Origin: OPU3-GD-OMZ sp964515235 | GTDB taxonomy: Bacteria; Pseudomonadota; Gammaproteobacteria; Methylococcales; Methylomonadaceae | Assembly (NCBI GenBank): GCA_964515235.1 | Contig: CAZEVO010000007.1 | Span: 3,484-67,483 of the forward strand | DNA: 64,000 bases | Direction: 5' to 3' | Shown: positions 26,314 to 34,596 of the stretch, piece by piece | Layout: every line of letters starts with the position of its first letter | Numbering within the stretch: position 1 is the first letter of the stretch | Notes under the pieces: model-generated | Told to the model about the DNA's origin: nothing | Seen by the model: the letters and a program-made list of their open reading frames with translations, nothing else | The model's database searches: none | Translations under genes and position numbers: made by a program

Positions 26314-26903
26314 TGTTTTTTGAGCGTTGTTATGAATCGATATTGTTATGGGCTCAACATCGTCATGCTGTTAAATACTTGTTTGCTTTAAGTTTTGCCG
26401 AGTCATCTTTTTTCCCATTGCCACCGGATATTATGTTGGCACCTATGTCTTTATCTCAGCCTAAGAGAGCATTGTTTTTTGCATTGTTAACTACGGTTGC
26501 TTCGGTATTGGGTGGTATTCTTGGTTATATGATTGGGTTATATGCGATGGATTGGGTTATGCCGTGGTTACAGGACAGTACTTATGGTGCTTCGTTTATT
26601 CGTGTTCAGAACTGGTTTGAGCAGTGGGGCGTGTGGGCGGTTTTTTTGGCTGGGTTCTCACCGATCCCTTATAAGGTTTTTACTATAGCTTCGGGTGCTT
26701 TTGGATTATTATTTTTACCGTTTGTTGCTGCTTCTATTTTGGGGCGGGGAGCTCGATTTTTCTTAGTAGCCGGCTTGATTAGTTGGGGAGGAGAACGACT
26801 AGATGATTTAATTAGACGCTATATGAATACTCTGGGGTTGATATTAGTTTTTTTGGTTTTTATGGGGCTATGGGGCTATCAGTTTTTTATCACGTTGAAT
26901 TAA
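26313..26903 (+). CDS. YqaA-type membrane protein of the DedA/VTT superfamily
   Basis: This 196 aa integral membrane protein starts with GTG overlapping the pcm stop. It has about four to five hydrophobic helices. The early AESSFFPLPPDIMLAPMSL and later GFSPIPYKVFTIASGAFGL are the paired re-entrant motifs of the VTT (SNARE-associated) family. E. coli YqaA is the closest named relative I recognise. Superfamily members include lipid flippases for undecaprenyl phosphate or phospholipids, but this subgroup has no proven function. Confidence 0.83.
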   Translation: MFFERCYESILLWAQHRHAVKYLFALSFAESSFFPLPPDIMLAPMSLSQPKRALFFALLTTVASVLGGILGYMIGLYAMDWVMPWLQDSTYGASFIRVQNWFEQWGVWAVFLAGFSPIPYKVFTIASGAFGLLFLPFVAASILGRGARFFLVAGLISWGGERLDDLIRRYMNTLGLILVFLVFMGLWGYQFFITLN

Positions 26904-26913
26904 TGAGGTTATG

Positions 26914-27957
26914 ATGAAATATAATCAGTTAGGTCAAACCGATTTAAAGGTTAGTGCGTTGTGCTTGGGAACCATGACTTTTGGGGAACAAAATACTGAA
27001 CAAGAAGGTTATGAGCAACTTGATCAAGCCTTAGATTACGGTGTTAACTTTATTGATACGGCCGAAATGTATTCTATACCACCGCGTGCTGCGACTTTTG
27101 GTCAGACAGAAGGAATTATTGGGAGGTGGTTTAAGGAACGTAAAAATCGTGATCGAGTTATTTTAGCCAGCAAGGTTATTGGTAAAGCTGATAACTTTAT
27201 GCCGTATGTCCGAGGGGGCTATACGCGTCTCAATAAGCGTAATATTGAATGGGCCTTAAACGATAGCTTGAAGCGGCTGAATACCGATTTTATTGATCTT
27301 TATCAAATACATTGGCCTGATCGTAATACTAATTTTTTTGGACGATTGGAATACCAGCATCAACCGGATGATAGTGCCATTTCGATTGAAGAAACTCTAT
27401 CGGTATTGAATGAATTAGTTGAGTCAGGAAAGGTGAGAACGATAGGCGTATCTAATGAAACAGCCTGGGGAACGATGGAATATATACAATTGAGTCAAAG
27501 TGGGGTCGGTCCGAAAATCGTTAGTGTGCAGAATCCTTATAATTTATTGAATCGAAGCTATGAGGTTGCATTAGCGGAAGTCTCTCACCAAGAAGATGTC
27601 GGGTTGTTAGCCTACTCACCTTTAGCCTTTGGCGTTTTAACAGGTAAATATTTAGTCAATCAACAACCCGAAAATGCCCGACTGACTTTATTTCCGAGTT
27701 ATCAGCGTTACTCTAACGAAATAGCCGTTCAAGCGACCACAGCTTATGTGAATCTTGCTAAAGAAGCAGGGTTGAGCCCAGCTCAAATGGCTTTAGCTTT
27801 TGTCAACAGTCGGTCTTTTGTCACTGCGACGATTATAGGAGCTACTTCACTGGAACAATTACAGCATAATTTGGAAAGTGCAACAGTTGAGTTGAGTGAT
27901 GACCTGATGGTGGCGATTGACGCTATTCATCGTCAATGGCCTAACCCGTGTCCTTAA
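26914..27957 (+). CDS. tas: Tas-like aldo/keto reductase
   Basis: This NADP(H)-dependent aldo/keto reductase has about 347 aa. The N-terminus LCLGTMTFGEQN, the catalytic Asp-Tyr region DTAEMY, the Lys in ILASKV and the His in YQIHWPDR are all present, with TIGVSNETAWG, VQNPYNLLNRSYEV and LLAYSPLAFGVLTGKYL. These segments closely parallel E. coli Tas, which can complement a tyrosine auxotroph under starvation; its physiological substrate is not settled. The second of two adjacent ATGs (26914) has the better spacing from GAGG. It lies 10 bp after the YqaA-type gene. Confidence 0.87.
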   Translation: MKYNQLGQTDLKVSALCLGTMTFGEQNTEQEGYEQLDQALDYGVNFIDTAEMYSIPPRAATFGQTEGIIGRWFKERKNRDRVILASKVIGKADNFMPYVRGGYTRLNKRNIEWALNDSLKRLNTDFIDLYQIHWPDRNTNFFGRLEYQHQPDDSAISIEETLSVLNELVESGKVRTIGVSNETAWGTMEYIQLSQSGVGPKIVSVQNPYNLLNRSYEVALAEVSHQEDVGLLAYSPLAFGVLTGKYLVNQQPENARLTLFPSYQRYSNEIAVQATTAYVNLAKEAGLSPAQMALAFVNSRSFVTATIIGATSLEQLQHNLESATVELSDDLMVAIDAIHRQWPNPCP

Positions 27958-27991
27958 GGGAGGTTTTTTCATTTAAATTTTCAGGAAAAAA

Positions 27992-28030
27992 TTTTGACGC
28001 CAGGCAGAAGGCTGCTTCCTGACGTCAAAA
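27992..28030 (-). terminator. Intrinsic terminator downstream of nrdB
   Basis: TTTTGACGCCAGG (27992-28004) pairs with CCTGACGTCAAAA (28018-28030) with one C-A mismatch, topped by a small CAG/CTG helix. Read on the minus strand it directly follows the nrdB stop and is followed by AAAATTTTTT, a good U tract. On the plus strand it may also help end the tas transcript. Confidence 0.8.
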
Positions 28031-28037
28031 GGTTGCT

Positions 28038-29249
28038 TTAGTCCCAAGACAAAGCACCCCCCGTTTGGTATTCAGTTACACGTGTTTCAAAGAAGTTTTT
28101 CTCTTTTTTCAGGTCAAGAACTTCAGACATCCAAGGGAATGGGTTTTGAGCACCGGGGTATTGTTCAGGGAGTCCTATTTGGCTACAGCGACGGTTAGCA
28201 ATAAAATGGAGATATTCCTTAAACATAGGGGCATTTAGCCCCAAAACACCGCGAGGCATGGTGTCATAGGCATACTGTATTTCAATATCTACTGCCTCAT
28301 TAATAATGGTTATTATTTCTCCTTTGAATTTTTCAGTCCATAGATGAGGGTTTTCCAGTTTAATTTGGTTGATGACGTCAATGCCAAAATTCATATGCAT
28401 AGATTCATCACGAAGAATATATTGAAACTGCTCAGCTGTGCCGGTCATTTTATTACGTCGTCCCATTGATAGAATCTGGGCAAATCCGACATAAAAGAAA
28501 ATACCTTCAAAGATGACATAAAAGGCAATAAGTTCGCGCAATAACATTTGGTCATTTTCATCCGTACCGGTATGAAAATTTGGGTCACTTAAATGTTTTG
28601 TGAACGGCAGAGCCCATTCTGCCTTACGAGCTACGGCGGGCAGTTCTCTGTACATGTTGAAAATTTCACCATCGTCCATGCCTAATGATTCGATAACATA
28701 TTGATAGGCGTGTGTGTGTAAAGCTTCTTCGAAAGCCTGACGTAAAAGGTATTGACGGCATTCTGGATTCGTTATGTGGCGGTAGACGGCAAGGACTAGA
28801 TTATTAGCAACTAATGAGTCTGCAGTAGAAAAAAAGCCCAAATTACGTTTGATGATCATGCGTTCATCTTCAGATAAACCATCACTACTTTTCCATAACG
28901 CGATATCAGCAGTCATGTTGACTTCTTGAGGCATCCAGTGATTAGCGCAGCCATCAAGGTATTTCTGCCATGCCCAATCATATTTGAAAGGGACCAATTG
29001 ATTTAAGTCAGCGCGACAATTGATGATTTTCTTGTCATCGACTTGTATACGGCGGGCACCCATTTCAATTTTTTCCAACCCAGTGGTGCCCGTGTGTTCT
29101 TCGGACGAGAGCGGTTGAGGTGGTAATGATTGCGTTGCAGTTTCAATAATAGCCCCTTTAACCTGATTATTTTCCAGAGTATGTTCGTTGGTTTCGGGTG
29201 CTGGGTTGCCACTTAAGTTTGCAAAGGGGTCATCATTCCAGTTGTGCAT
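28038..29249 (-). CDS. nrdB: Ribonucleoside-diphosphate reductase class Ia, beta subunit
   Basis: NrdB (R2) houses the di-iron tyrosyl radical cofactor that starts ribonucleotide reduction. The 403 aa are a little longer than E. coli R2 because of an acidic, probably flexible N-terminus (first 70 residues). Iron-ligand and radical segments are visible: EEALHTHAYQYVIE (ligands plus the radical Tyr) and DESMHMNFGI. The C-terminus EYQTGGALSWD resembles the tail that docks on NrdA. GGGAG lies 7 nt before the ATG. It follows nrdA by 51 bp. Confidence 0.97.
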   Translation of the reverse strand: MHNWNDDPFANLSGNPAPETNEHTLENNQVKGAIIETATQSLPPQPLSSEEHTGTTGLEKIEMGARRIQVDDKKIINCRADLNQLVPFKYDWAWQKYLDGCANHWMPQEVNMTADIALWKSSDGLSEDERMIIKRNLGFFSTADSLVANNLVLAVYRHITNPECRQYLLRQAFEEALHTHAYQYVIESLGMDDGEIFNMYRELPAVARKAEWALPFTKHLSDPNFHTGTDENDQMLLRELIAFYVIFEGIFFYVGFAQILSMGRRNKMTGTAEQFQYILRDESMHMNFGIDVINQIKLENPHLWTEKFKGEIITIINEAVDIEIQYAYDTMPRGVLGLNAPMFKEYLHFIANRRCSQIGLPEQYPGAQNPFPWMSEVLDLKKEKNFFETRVTEYQTGGALSWD

Positions 29250-29300
29250 TTTGTTATCTCCCTGATGTTTAATTAGAACGGTTGCTAAGGTGGTTATGGT

Positions 29301-32171
29301 TTATTGACATGCTTCACACTCAGGGTCAAGAATTGAACAAACTTTGGGTTCATTATCTGAATCTGGAGTGACTTGAACGGCATTGAGTTTATTGTCAGAA
29401 AGGGTGCTTTTTTCTACATGTGTCGCCCCCATACTGCGTAAATAATAAGTAGTTTTAAGGCCACGCAGCCAAGCTAGCTTGTAGAGAGTATCGAGCTTTT
29501 TACCATTAGGTTCGGACATATATAAATTAAGTGATTGTCCCTGATCTATCCATTTCTGACGGCGAGAGGCCGCTTCAATCAGCCAACGGGAGTCGATTTC
29601 AAAAGCAGTAGCGTAAAGTTGTTTGAGGTCATCAGGGATACGGGCAATTTTTTGTACACTGCCGTCATAATATTTAAGATCATTAATCATGACCTCATCC
29701 CAGAGCTTGCGTTTTTTTAATTCAGTTACTAGATAAGGGTTTACAATAGTAAACTCACCGGATAGGTTAGACTTAACAAATAAGTTTTGATAAGTCGGCT
29801 CAATCGATTGGGAAACACCACAAATATTAGAAATTGTTGCAGTGGGTGCGATGGCCATGGTGTTTGAATTGCGAAGACCGTGTTTTTTAATTCGCTCACG
29901 TAATTGATCCCAGTCAAGTGTTTGCGATTCATCGACTTGTAAGAACTTTCCGCGATGTTGTTTTAATAGGGTTATGGAATCGATAGGAAGAATGCCTTGG
30001 TCCCATAAAGAGCCTTTTAATGTTGAATAACTTCCTCGTTCTTGGGCTAATTCAGAAGAAGCCTCAAGAGCGTAGTAACTGATAGCTTCCATTGAGCGGT
30101 CTGCGAAAGTAACAGCGTCTTCAGAGCTATAAGCATGACCAATCTTATAAAGGGCATCTTGGAAACCCATAAGTCCTAAGCCAACAGGACGATGGCGTAA
30201 GTTTGAATGCCGTGCTTGTGGGACACTGTAAAAATTATAGTCGATGACGTTGTCTAGCATTCGCATCGCTGTTTTAATTGTTCTTTTTAGTTTTTCAAGG
30301 TCTAAGCCTTGTTCTGTCGTATGAGCAGGTAAATTGACTGAACCTAAATTACAAACAGCGATTTCACTATCAGAGGTGTTTAAGGTGATTTCTGTGCAGA
30401 GGTTGGAACTGTGCACGACACCAGAATGTTGTTGCGGTGAGCGTAGATTGCATGGGTCTTTAAAGGTAATCCAAGGATGACCGGTTTCAAAGAGCATAGA
30501 GAGCATTTTTCGCCATAATGAGGAGGCAGGTAGACGTTTGAAGTTTTCTATTTCACCACGATCTGCTTTTTGTTCATAACGAATATAGGCTTCTTCAAAG
30601 GCTTGACCATATAAGTCGTGTAGATCCGGAGTTTCTTCAGGAGAAAATAAGGTCCATTCAGCCTCTTCGGCAATGCGCTTCATAAATAAGTCAGGTATCC
30701 AGTTTGCAGTATTCATATCATGCGTACGACGGCGGTCATCACCGGTGTTTTTTCGCAGATCAAGAAATTCTTCAATATCCAAATGCCAACTTTCTAGATA
30801 AGCACACATTGCTCCTTTTCGTTTGCCGCCTTGGTTAACGGCTACAGCAGTATCGTTAGCAACTTTCAAGAACGGGACGACACCTTGAGATTTTCCATTG
30901 GTCCCTTTAATGTGTGAGCCCATGGCGCGAACGCGAGTCCAGTCATTGCCTAGGCCACCGGCATATTTTGATAGCATCGCATCATCTTTTATTGCGCTAA
31001 AAATACCATCTAAATCATCTGGAACAGTCGTTAAGTAACAGGATGATAGCTGTGGTCTGAGCGTACCTGAATTAAAGAGAGTGGGCGTTGAACTCATGAA
31101 GTCAAAACTAGAAAGTAAGTTATAAAACTCAATTGCGCGTTCTTCACGGTTAATTTCATTAATAGCTAACCCCATGGCAACGCGCATGAAAAAAGCCTGA
31201 GGTAATTCAAAACGAGTTTCTTGATGATGGATGAAATAGCGGTCGTACAAGGTTTGTAGTCCAAGGTAGGTAAATTGTAAGTCGCGTTCAGGCTGTAGGG
31301 CTTCACCTAATTGAGTTAAGTTGTATTGTTCAAGTGTTTTATCGAGTAACCCTAAGTCAGCGCCGCGTTTTATATAGTGTTTAAAAAATGTCGGATACAG
31401 TTGGGACATTTCGTGTTGGGTCGCTGTGTGCTCTGATTGGTTGATAAATGATAAGGCTTCACTGCGAAAATTGTCCATAAGCAACCGAGCAGCTACGAAG
31501 GAATAATTAGGTTCTTTTTCGATATGTGAACGCGCACTCATGACTAGTGTTTTTCCCACATCATTCTCGGAAATACCATCAAACATATTGCGTATTGATT
31601 CATGAAAAATAATTTCAGGGTCAATATCATCAAGTCCTTGGCAAGCCTCAGCAATGATCTCTTTTAATCGTTGGGTATTGAGTGTTTTTGTACTGCCATC
31701 AGAGGTTGTAACCGTTAGCGTGATGGTTGTATCGATTGAGGAGTCTTGGTCAGATTGGTCTTTATTCGCACGTAATTTGGCATGTTCTTCACGGTATAGG
31801 ACATAAGCGCGAGCAACTTTATGGTGTTCGCTTCGCATTAAGGCTAGTTCGACCTGATCTTGAATGTCTTCAATGTGAATGGTGCCGCCGCCCGATAAGT
31901 GACGCGTCAGTGCTGAGTTGACTTGTGATGTGAGGAGGGCAACATTTTCATGGATACGATCACTGGCCGCCGCATTTCCACCTTCAATAGCGAGGAAAGA
32001 TTTGGTAATTGCTACAGAAATTTTATTAGCATCGAAGGCGGTAACTTTGCCATTACGTCTGATCACATGGATTTCACCGGGAGTCATAGCTGTAAATTCA
32101 GTTGCAGGTGTCAATGGCTCTGGAGTTGGGGCTGTGCTTTTTGCTTCCGTGGGTGTCGTTTCTGTTTCCAT
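29301..32171 (-). CDS. nrdA: Ribonucleoside-diphosphate reductase class Ia, alpha subunit with two ATP-cones
   Basis: NrdA (R1) reduces NDPs to dNDPs. The 956 aa exceed E. coli NrdA (about 760) because of two N-terminal ATP-cone domains (about residues 30-140, and a second, more diverged one about 150-245). This architecture is known from Pseudomonas aeruginosa. The catalytic core shows SSCYLTTVPDD, the active triad in SNLCTEITLN, and PTATISNICG. The C-terminal redox pair lies in DPECEACQ. I chose the ATG at 32171 (GGAG 8 nt upstream) over a TTG at 32183. The upstream region carries NrdR-like and DnaA sites. Confidence 0.97.
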   Translation of the reverse strand: METETTPTEAKSTAPTPEPLTPATEFTAMTPGEIHVIRRNGKVTAFDANKISVAITKSFLAIEGGNAAASDRIHENVALLTSQVNSALTRHLSGGGTIHIEDIQDQVELALMRSEHHKVARAYVLYREEHAKLRANKDQSDQDSSIDTTITLTVTTSDGSTKTLNTQRLKEIIAEACQGLDDIDPEIIFHESIRNMFDGISENDVGKTLVMSARSHIEKEPNYSFVAARLLMDNFRSEALSFINQSEHTATQHEMSQLYPTFFKHYIKRGADLGLLDKTLEQYNLTQLGEALQPERDLQFTYLGLQTLYDRYFIHHQETRFELPQAFFMRVAMGLAINEINREERAIEFYNLLSSFDFMSSTPTLFNSGTLRPQLSSCYLTTVPDDLDGIFSAIKDDAMLSKYAGGLGNDWTRVRAMGSHIKGTNGKSQGVVPFLKVANDTAVAVNQGGKRKGAMCAYLESWHLDIEEFLDLRKNTGDDRRRTHDMNTANWIPDLFMKRIAEEAEWTLFSPEETPDLHDLYGQAFEEAYIRYEQKADRGEIENFKRLPASSLWRKMLSMLFETGHPWITFKDPCNLRSPQQHSGVVHSSNLCTEITLNTSDSEIAVCNLGSVNLPAHTTEQGLDLEKLKRTIKTAMRMLDNVIDYNFYSVPQARHSNLRHRPVGLGLMGFQDALYKIGHAYSSEDAVTFADRSMEAISYYALEASSELAQERGSYSTLKGSLWDQGILPIDSITLLKQHRGKFLQVDESQTLDWDQLRERIKKHGLRNSNTMAIAPTATISNICGVSQSIEPTYQNLFVKSNLSGEFTIVNPYLVTELKKRKLWDEVMINDLKYYDGSVQKIARIPDDLKQLYATAFEIDSRWLIEAASRRQKWIDQGQSLNLYMSEPNGKKLDTLYKLAWLRGLKTTYYLRSMGATHVEKSTLSDNKLNAVQVTPDSDNEPKVCSILDPECEACQ

Positions 32172-32385
32172 AAAGTTCTCCAAAAAAATAATGTGGTTCT
32201 CTGTCTTTCATATTGGCGTTTCGATAAGAATCATTTCTTATGTGCGCTAACGGTTCTAGGTGTTGAAATGTGCAGTGCGCGTACTGCGTCTTGTCTGTGT
32301 GCCATTTTTTGTTGCTGAATGTAGATATAGCGATCTGAAACTAGGTTTCACCTGTCGTTACAGGACTAAGCAGCATTAGGGAGTG

Positions 32386-32433
32386 ATTATACACCATATT
32401 GTGGTTTGTATATAAAAAAACACAATATAGTGT
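32386..32433 (-). promoter_or_regulatory. nrdA promoter: TATAAT -10 with two NrdR-like boxes
   Basis: On the minus strand a perfect TATAAT (plus 32386-32391) would start transcription near 32378, giving a leader of about 200 nt. Box 1, ACACCATATTGTGG (32391-32404), touches the -10 and fills the spacer. Box 2, ACACAATATAGTGT (32420-32433), covers the region upstream of the weak -35. The two near-palindromes share an ACAC-6-GTG layout and are 29 bp apart. NrdR repressor sites occur as such pairs at nrd promoters. As I recall the consensus is 16 bp, so these are two bases shorter. Confidence 0.6.
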
Positions 32434-32452
32434 GCATTGAGTGTTATGTTGT

Positions 32453-32461
32453 TGTGGATAA
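32453..32461 (-). promoter_or_regulatory. Consensus DnaA box upstream of nrdA
   Basis: TGTGGATAA on the plus strand, i.e. TTATCCACA on the minus strand, is a perfect match to the DnaA box. It lies about 20 bp upstream of the second NrdR-like box. In E. coli DnaA binds upstream of nrdAB and links dNTP supply to replication initiation, so the position is meaningful. A single 9-mer can occur by chance. Confidence 0.5.
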
Positions 32462-32503
32462 ATTGTGCGTAATTAAGCTAACTTGTTGGAAAGAAAGGAG
32501 AAA

Positions 32504-32560
32504 ATGAAGGCGATGATACAAGTCGATTGTGAAATAGCAAGTGACCTTGTTTGGAGCTAA
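32504..32560 (+). CDS. Possible 18-codon leader peptide
   Basis: An AAAGGAG Shine-Dalgarno (32494-32500) stands 3 nt before an ATG that opens MKAMIQVDCEIASDLVWS and stops with tandem TAA TAA. It lies in the 582-bp region between nrdA and the PerM-type gene, on the permease strand. Its last third overlaps a hairpin followed by TTTTTT, the layout of an attenuator leader. No repeated regulatory codon is seen, and the SD spacing is short. It may be chance. Confidence 0.25.
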   Translation: MKAMIQVDCEIASDLVWS

Positions 32561-32586
32561 TAAACCTCTGGAGGCGGTCATTTTTT
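32540..32586 (+). terminator. Terminator-like hairpin after the mini-ORF
   Basis: TGACC (32542-32546) pairs with GGTCA (32576-32580), extendable to 8 bp through a G-U pair and A-T pairs with the following T run. A small CCT/AGG hairpin (32565-32574) sits inside the loop. TTTTTT follows at 32581-32586. The stem is modest, so this could be a weak terminator or attenuator in front of the permease gene. Confidence 0.4.
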
Positions 32587-32753
32587 AATTGGAAAGACTT
32601 TGTCTATTGTTTCAGGGGACTTATTCTGAGTACGGGCAATGTTTTTATGGAAATCCGGTAAAATTACATTTATACCGTCTTGCTAATGGTTTATGATAAT
32701 TTCTGTTTTACCCCGTTGATAGTAATTTAACAAAAACATTTTAATTAACGCTA

Positions 32754-33848
32754 ATGACAACGCCTTCAGAATTTTCCCAATCGAATATTTTTAAAGACTG
32801 GATTAAACATTTATTGCCTAATCTTCAGGCGGCTAATTTGGCAATTATTTTATTTGCTGGGTTTGGTCTGATTTATTTATTGGCAGATTTATTGTTGCCT
32901 GTTTTTGCCGCAATTGTGATCGCTTATTTGTTGGAAGGTCTTGTTCAGTATGCTGAGAAAAAAGATTTACCACGTATGCCTTGTGTTTTAGTTGTTTTTT
33001 CGGCATTTATTGCTTTTTTAGGCTTTGTTTTGTTTGTGTTGATTCCGATGGTTTATAAACAAACTATCCAGTTAATTGAGCGGATTCCGAATATGATTTC
33101 GGCACTACAAATGAAAGTCATGAGTTTGCCGGATATGTATCCTGAGTTAGTGAATCAGGAACAGGTTTTGGAGATTATGGAATCTCTGCAAAGAGAAATT
33201 ATTCAGTATGGTCAAGATGTTTTAACTGTTTCTGCAGCTTCATTGGTGAGTGTGGTTACAGCGGTTATTTTTCTTATTCTGTTACCAGTAGTCGTATTCT
33301 TTATGTTAAAAGATAAAGCGCAAATACTGGTTTGGTTTGGTCGGTTTTTACCTAAAGAACGGTTGCTTTCTTTACGAGTATGGAAGGAGGTTGATATTCA
33401 AATTGGCCGGTATATTCGCGGGAAATTTTTTGAAGTGTTCCTTCTGTGGGTGGCGAGTTTTCTGACTTTCAGTATTATCGGCTTAAATTATTCAATGTTG
33501 TTAGCTGTATTCATGGGGTTATCAGTCATTATCCCTTATGTCGGTGCAACATTAGTAACGGTACCGGTTTTAGGGGTAGCCTTATTTCAATGGGGTTTTT
33601 CTTCAGAGTTTTTTTATGCGGCAACTGCGTATTCGATTATACAGGCTATTGATGGGGTGGTTTTAGTACCGTTGTTATTTTCAGAGGCGGTCAATATTCA
33701 TCCGATAGCGATTATTGTTGCGATTCTCTTTTTTGGTGGTATTTGGGGGATGTGGGGCGTGTTTTTTGCGATTCCTTTGGCGACGGTAGTGCAGGTCGTG
33801 TTGACGGCTTGGCCAAAAGTGAAAGATGAAAATGTTGTGATGCGATGA
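32754..33848 (+). CDS. PerM/AI-2E transporter family membrane protein
   Basis: This 364 aa polytopic membrane protein has about eight hydrophobic helices. It shows the family layout: two N-terminal helices (ILFAGFGLIYLLADLLLPVFAAIVIAYLLE), a helical soluble stretch at about residues 100-155, and the C-terminal LSVIIPYVGATLVTVPVLG and PLATVVQVVLTAW. Members of this family (PerM, TqsA, YdiK) are called permeases and one exports AI-2, but most substrates are unknown; some act as Na+/H+ antiporters. It starts with ATG and converges on bcp. Confidence 0.82.
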   Translation: MTTPSEFSQSNIFKDWIKHLLPNLQAANLAIILFAGFGLIYLLADLLLPVFAAIVIAYLLEGLVQYAEKKDLPRMPCVLVVFSAFIAFLGFVLFVLIPMVYKQTIQLIERIPNMISALQMKVMSLPDMYPELVNQEQVLEIMESLQREIIQYGQDVLTVSAASLVSVVTAVIFLILLPVVVFFMLKDKAQILVWFGRFLPKERLLSLRVWKEVDIQIGRYIRGKFFEVFLLWVASFLTFSIIGLNYSMLLAVFMGLSVIIPYVGATLVTVPVLGVALFQWGFSSEFFYAATAYSIIQAIDGVVLVPLLFSEAVNIHPIAIIVAILFFGGIWGMWGVFFAIPLATVVQVVLTAWPKVKDENVVMR

Positions 33849-33849
33849 G

Positions 33850-33866
33850 AACCAGCGTGACTGGTT
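33850..33866. terminator. Possible bidirectional terminator hairpin between the permease and bcp genes
   Basis: AACCAG (33850-33855), loop CGTGA, CTGGTT (33861-33866). It lies between two convergent stops. T-rich sequence follows on both strands but no long U tract, so function is uncertain. Confidence 0.35.
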
Positions 33867-33897
33867 TCAGGGTTATTTTGCTTTAAAAATTAATACT

Positions 33898-34368
33898 TTA
33901 GTCCAGTGATTTGATGTGTGTAAGGACAGTGTTGACATGGTCTTTGACTCGGATTTTACGCCATTCGCCAATTAATATGCCGTTTTCATCAATTAAGAAT
34001 GTACTGCGTTCGATGCCTCTGACTTGTTTCCCATACATGTTTTTCATTTTGATAACATCAAAAAGATTGCACAGGGTTTCATCGGTGTCAGAGATTAATT
34101 CAAATGGGAATTGGTGTTTAGCTTTGAAGTTTTCATGGACGCGGAGCGTATCCCGGGAGACGCCAAAGATCATCGTGTTATGAGCGTTAAATTCTGCGCT
34201 ATGATCGCGAAAATTTTGTCCTTCTGTCGTGCAGCCAGGAGTGTTATCTTTCGGGTAAAAGTAAAGGATAATCTTTTTCCCCCGTAAGTCAGATAAATTT
34301 GTGGTAGTTTCGTTAGTGGCAGAGACTTCAAAATCAGTCACGTGCTGTCCAATTTCTAGGGTCGGCAT
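33898..34368 (-). CDS. bcp: Peroxiredoxin of the BCP/PrxQ type
   Basis: This thiol peroxidase of 156 aa reduces H2O2 and organic hydroperoxides. The peroxidatic Cys46 lies in PKDNTPGCTTEGQNFRD; VSRDTLRVHENF and RSTFLIDENGI match the family. The resolving Cys often found five residues later (C-x4-C) is absent: position 51 is Gln. The only other Cys is Cys100 (ETLCNLF), so resolution must use a different thiol or an external reductant. It is convergent with the permease gene. Confidence 0.93.
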   Translation of the reverse strand: MPTLEIGQHVTDFEVSATNETTTNLSDLRGKKIILYFYPKDNTPGCTTEGQNFRDHSAEFNAHNTMIFGVSRDTLRVHENFKAKHQFPFELISDTDETLCNLFDVIKMKNMYGKQVRGIERSTFLIDENGILIGEWRKIRVKDHVNTVLTHIKSLD

Positions 34369-34596
34369 AGTTTATCAATAGAAGTAGTAACAAAAATATA
34401 ATGGGTGCCATCATACCGTGATAGTCACCGTTTGGGGGATAAGTTTAGGCTACTATATCATTCAGTCGATGAATTTATTTCCAGAAAGTGTTGAGCCATA
34501 GTATTATTCTGGATAATCATGGTGACTGTAATGATTAGTTTATGTTAATTGACCGTGTGTTTTTATCGGGTGCTCTAAATGTAAGAGGTGGTAAAG

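Larger units (their letters stand above)
32172..32753. other. Intergenic region between nrdA and the PerM-type gene
   Basis: This 582-bp divergent region holds the nrdA promoter with NrdR-like boxes, a DnaA box, a possible 18-codon leader peptide and a terminator-like hairpin, listed separately. A CCTGT-CGTT-ACAGG hairpin lies at 32351-32364 in the nrdA leader. A TATGAT -10-like hexamer near 32690 could serve the permease gene. No larger gene was seen. Confidence 0.6.
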
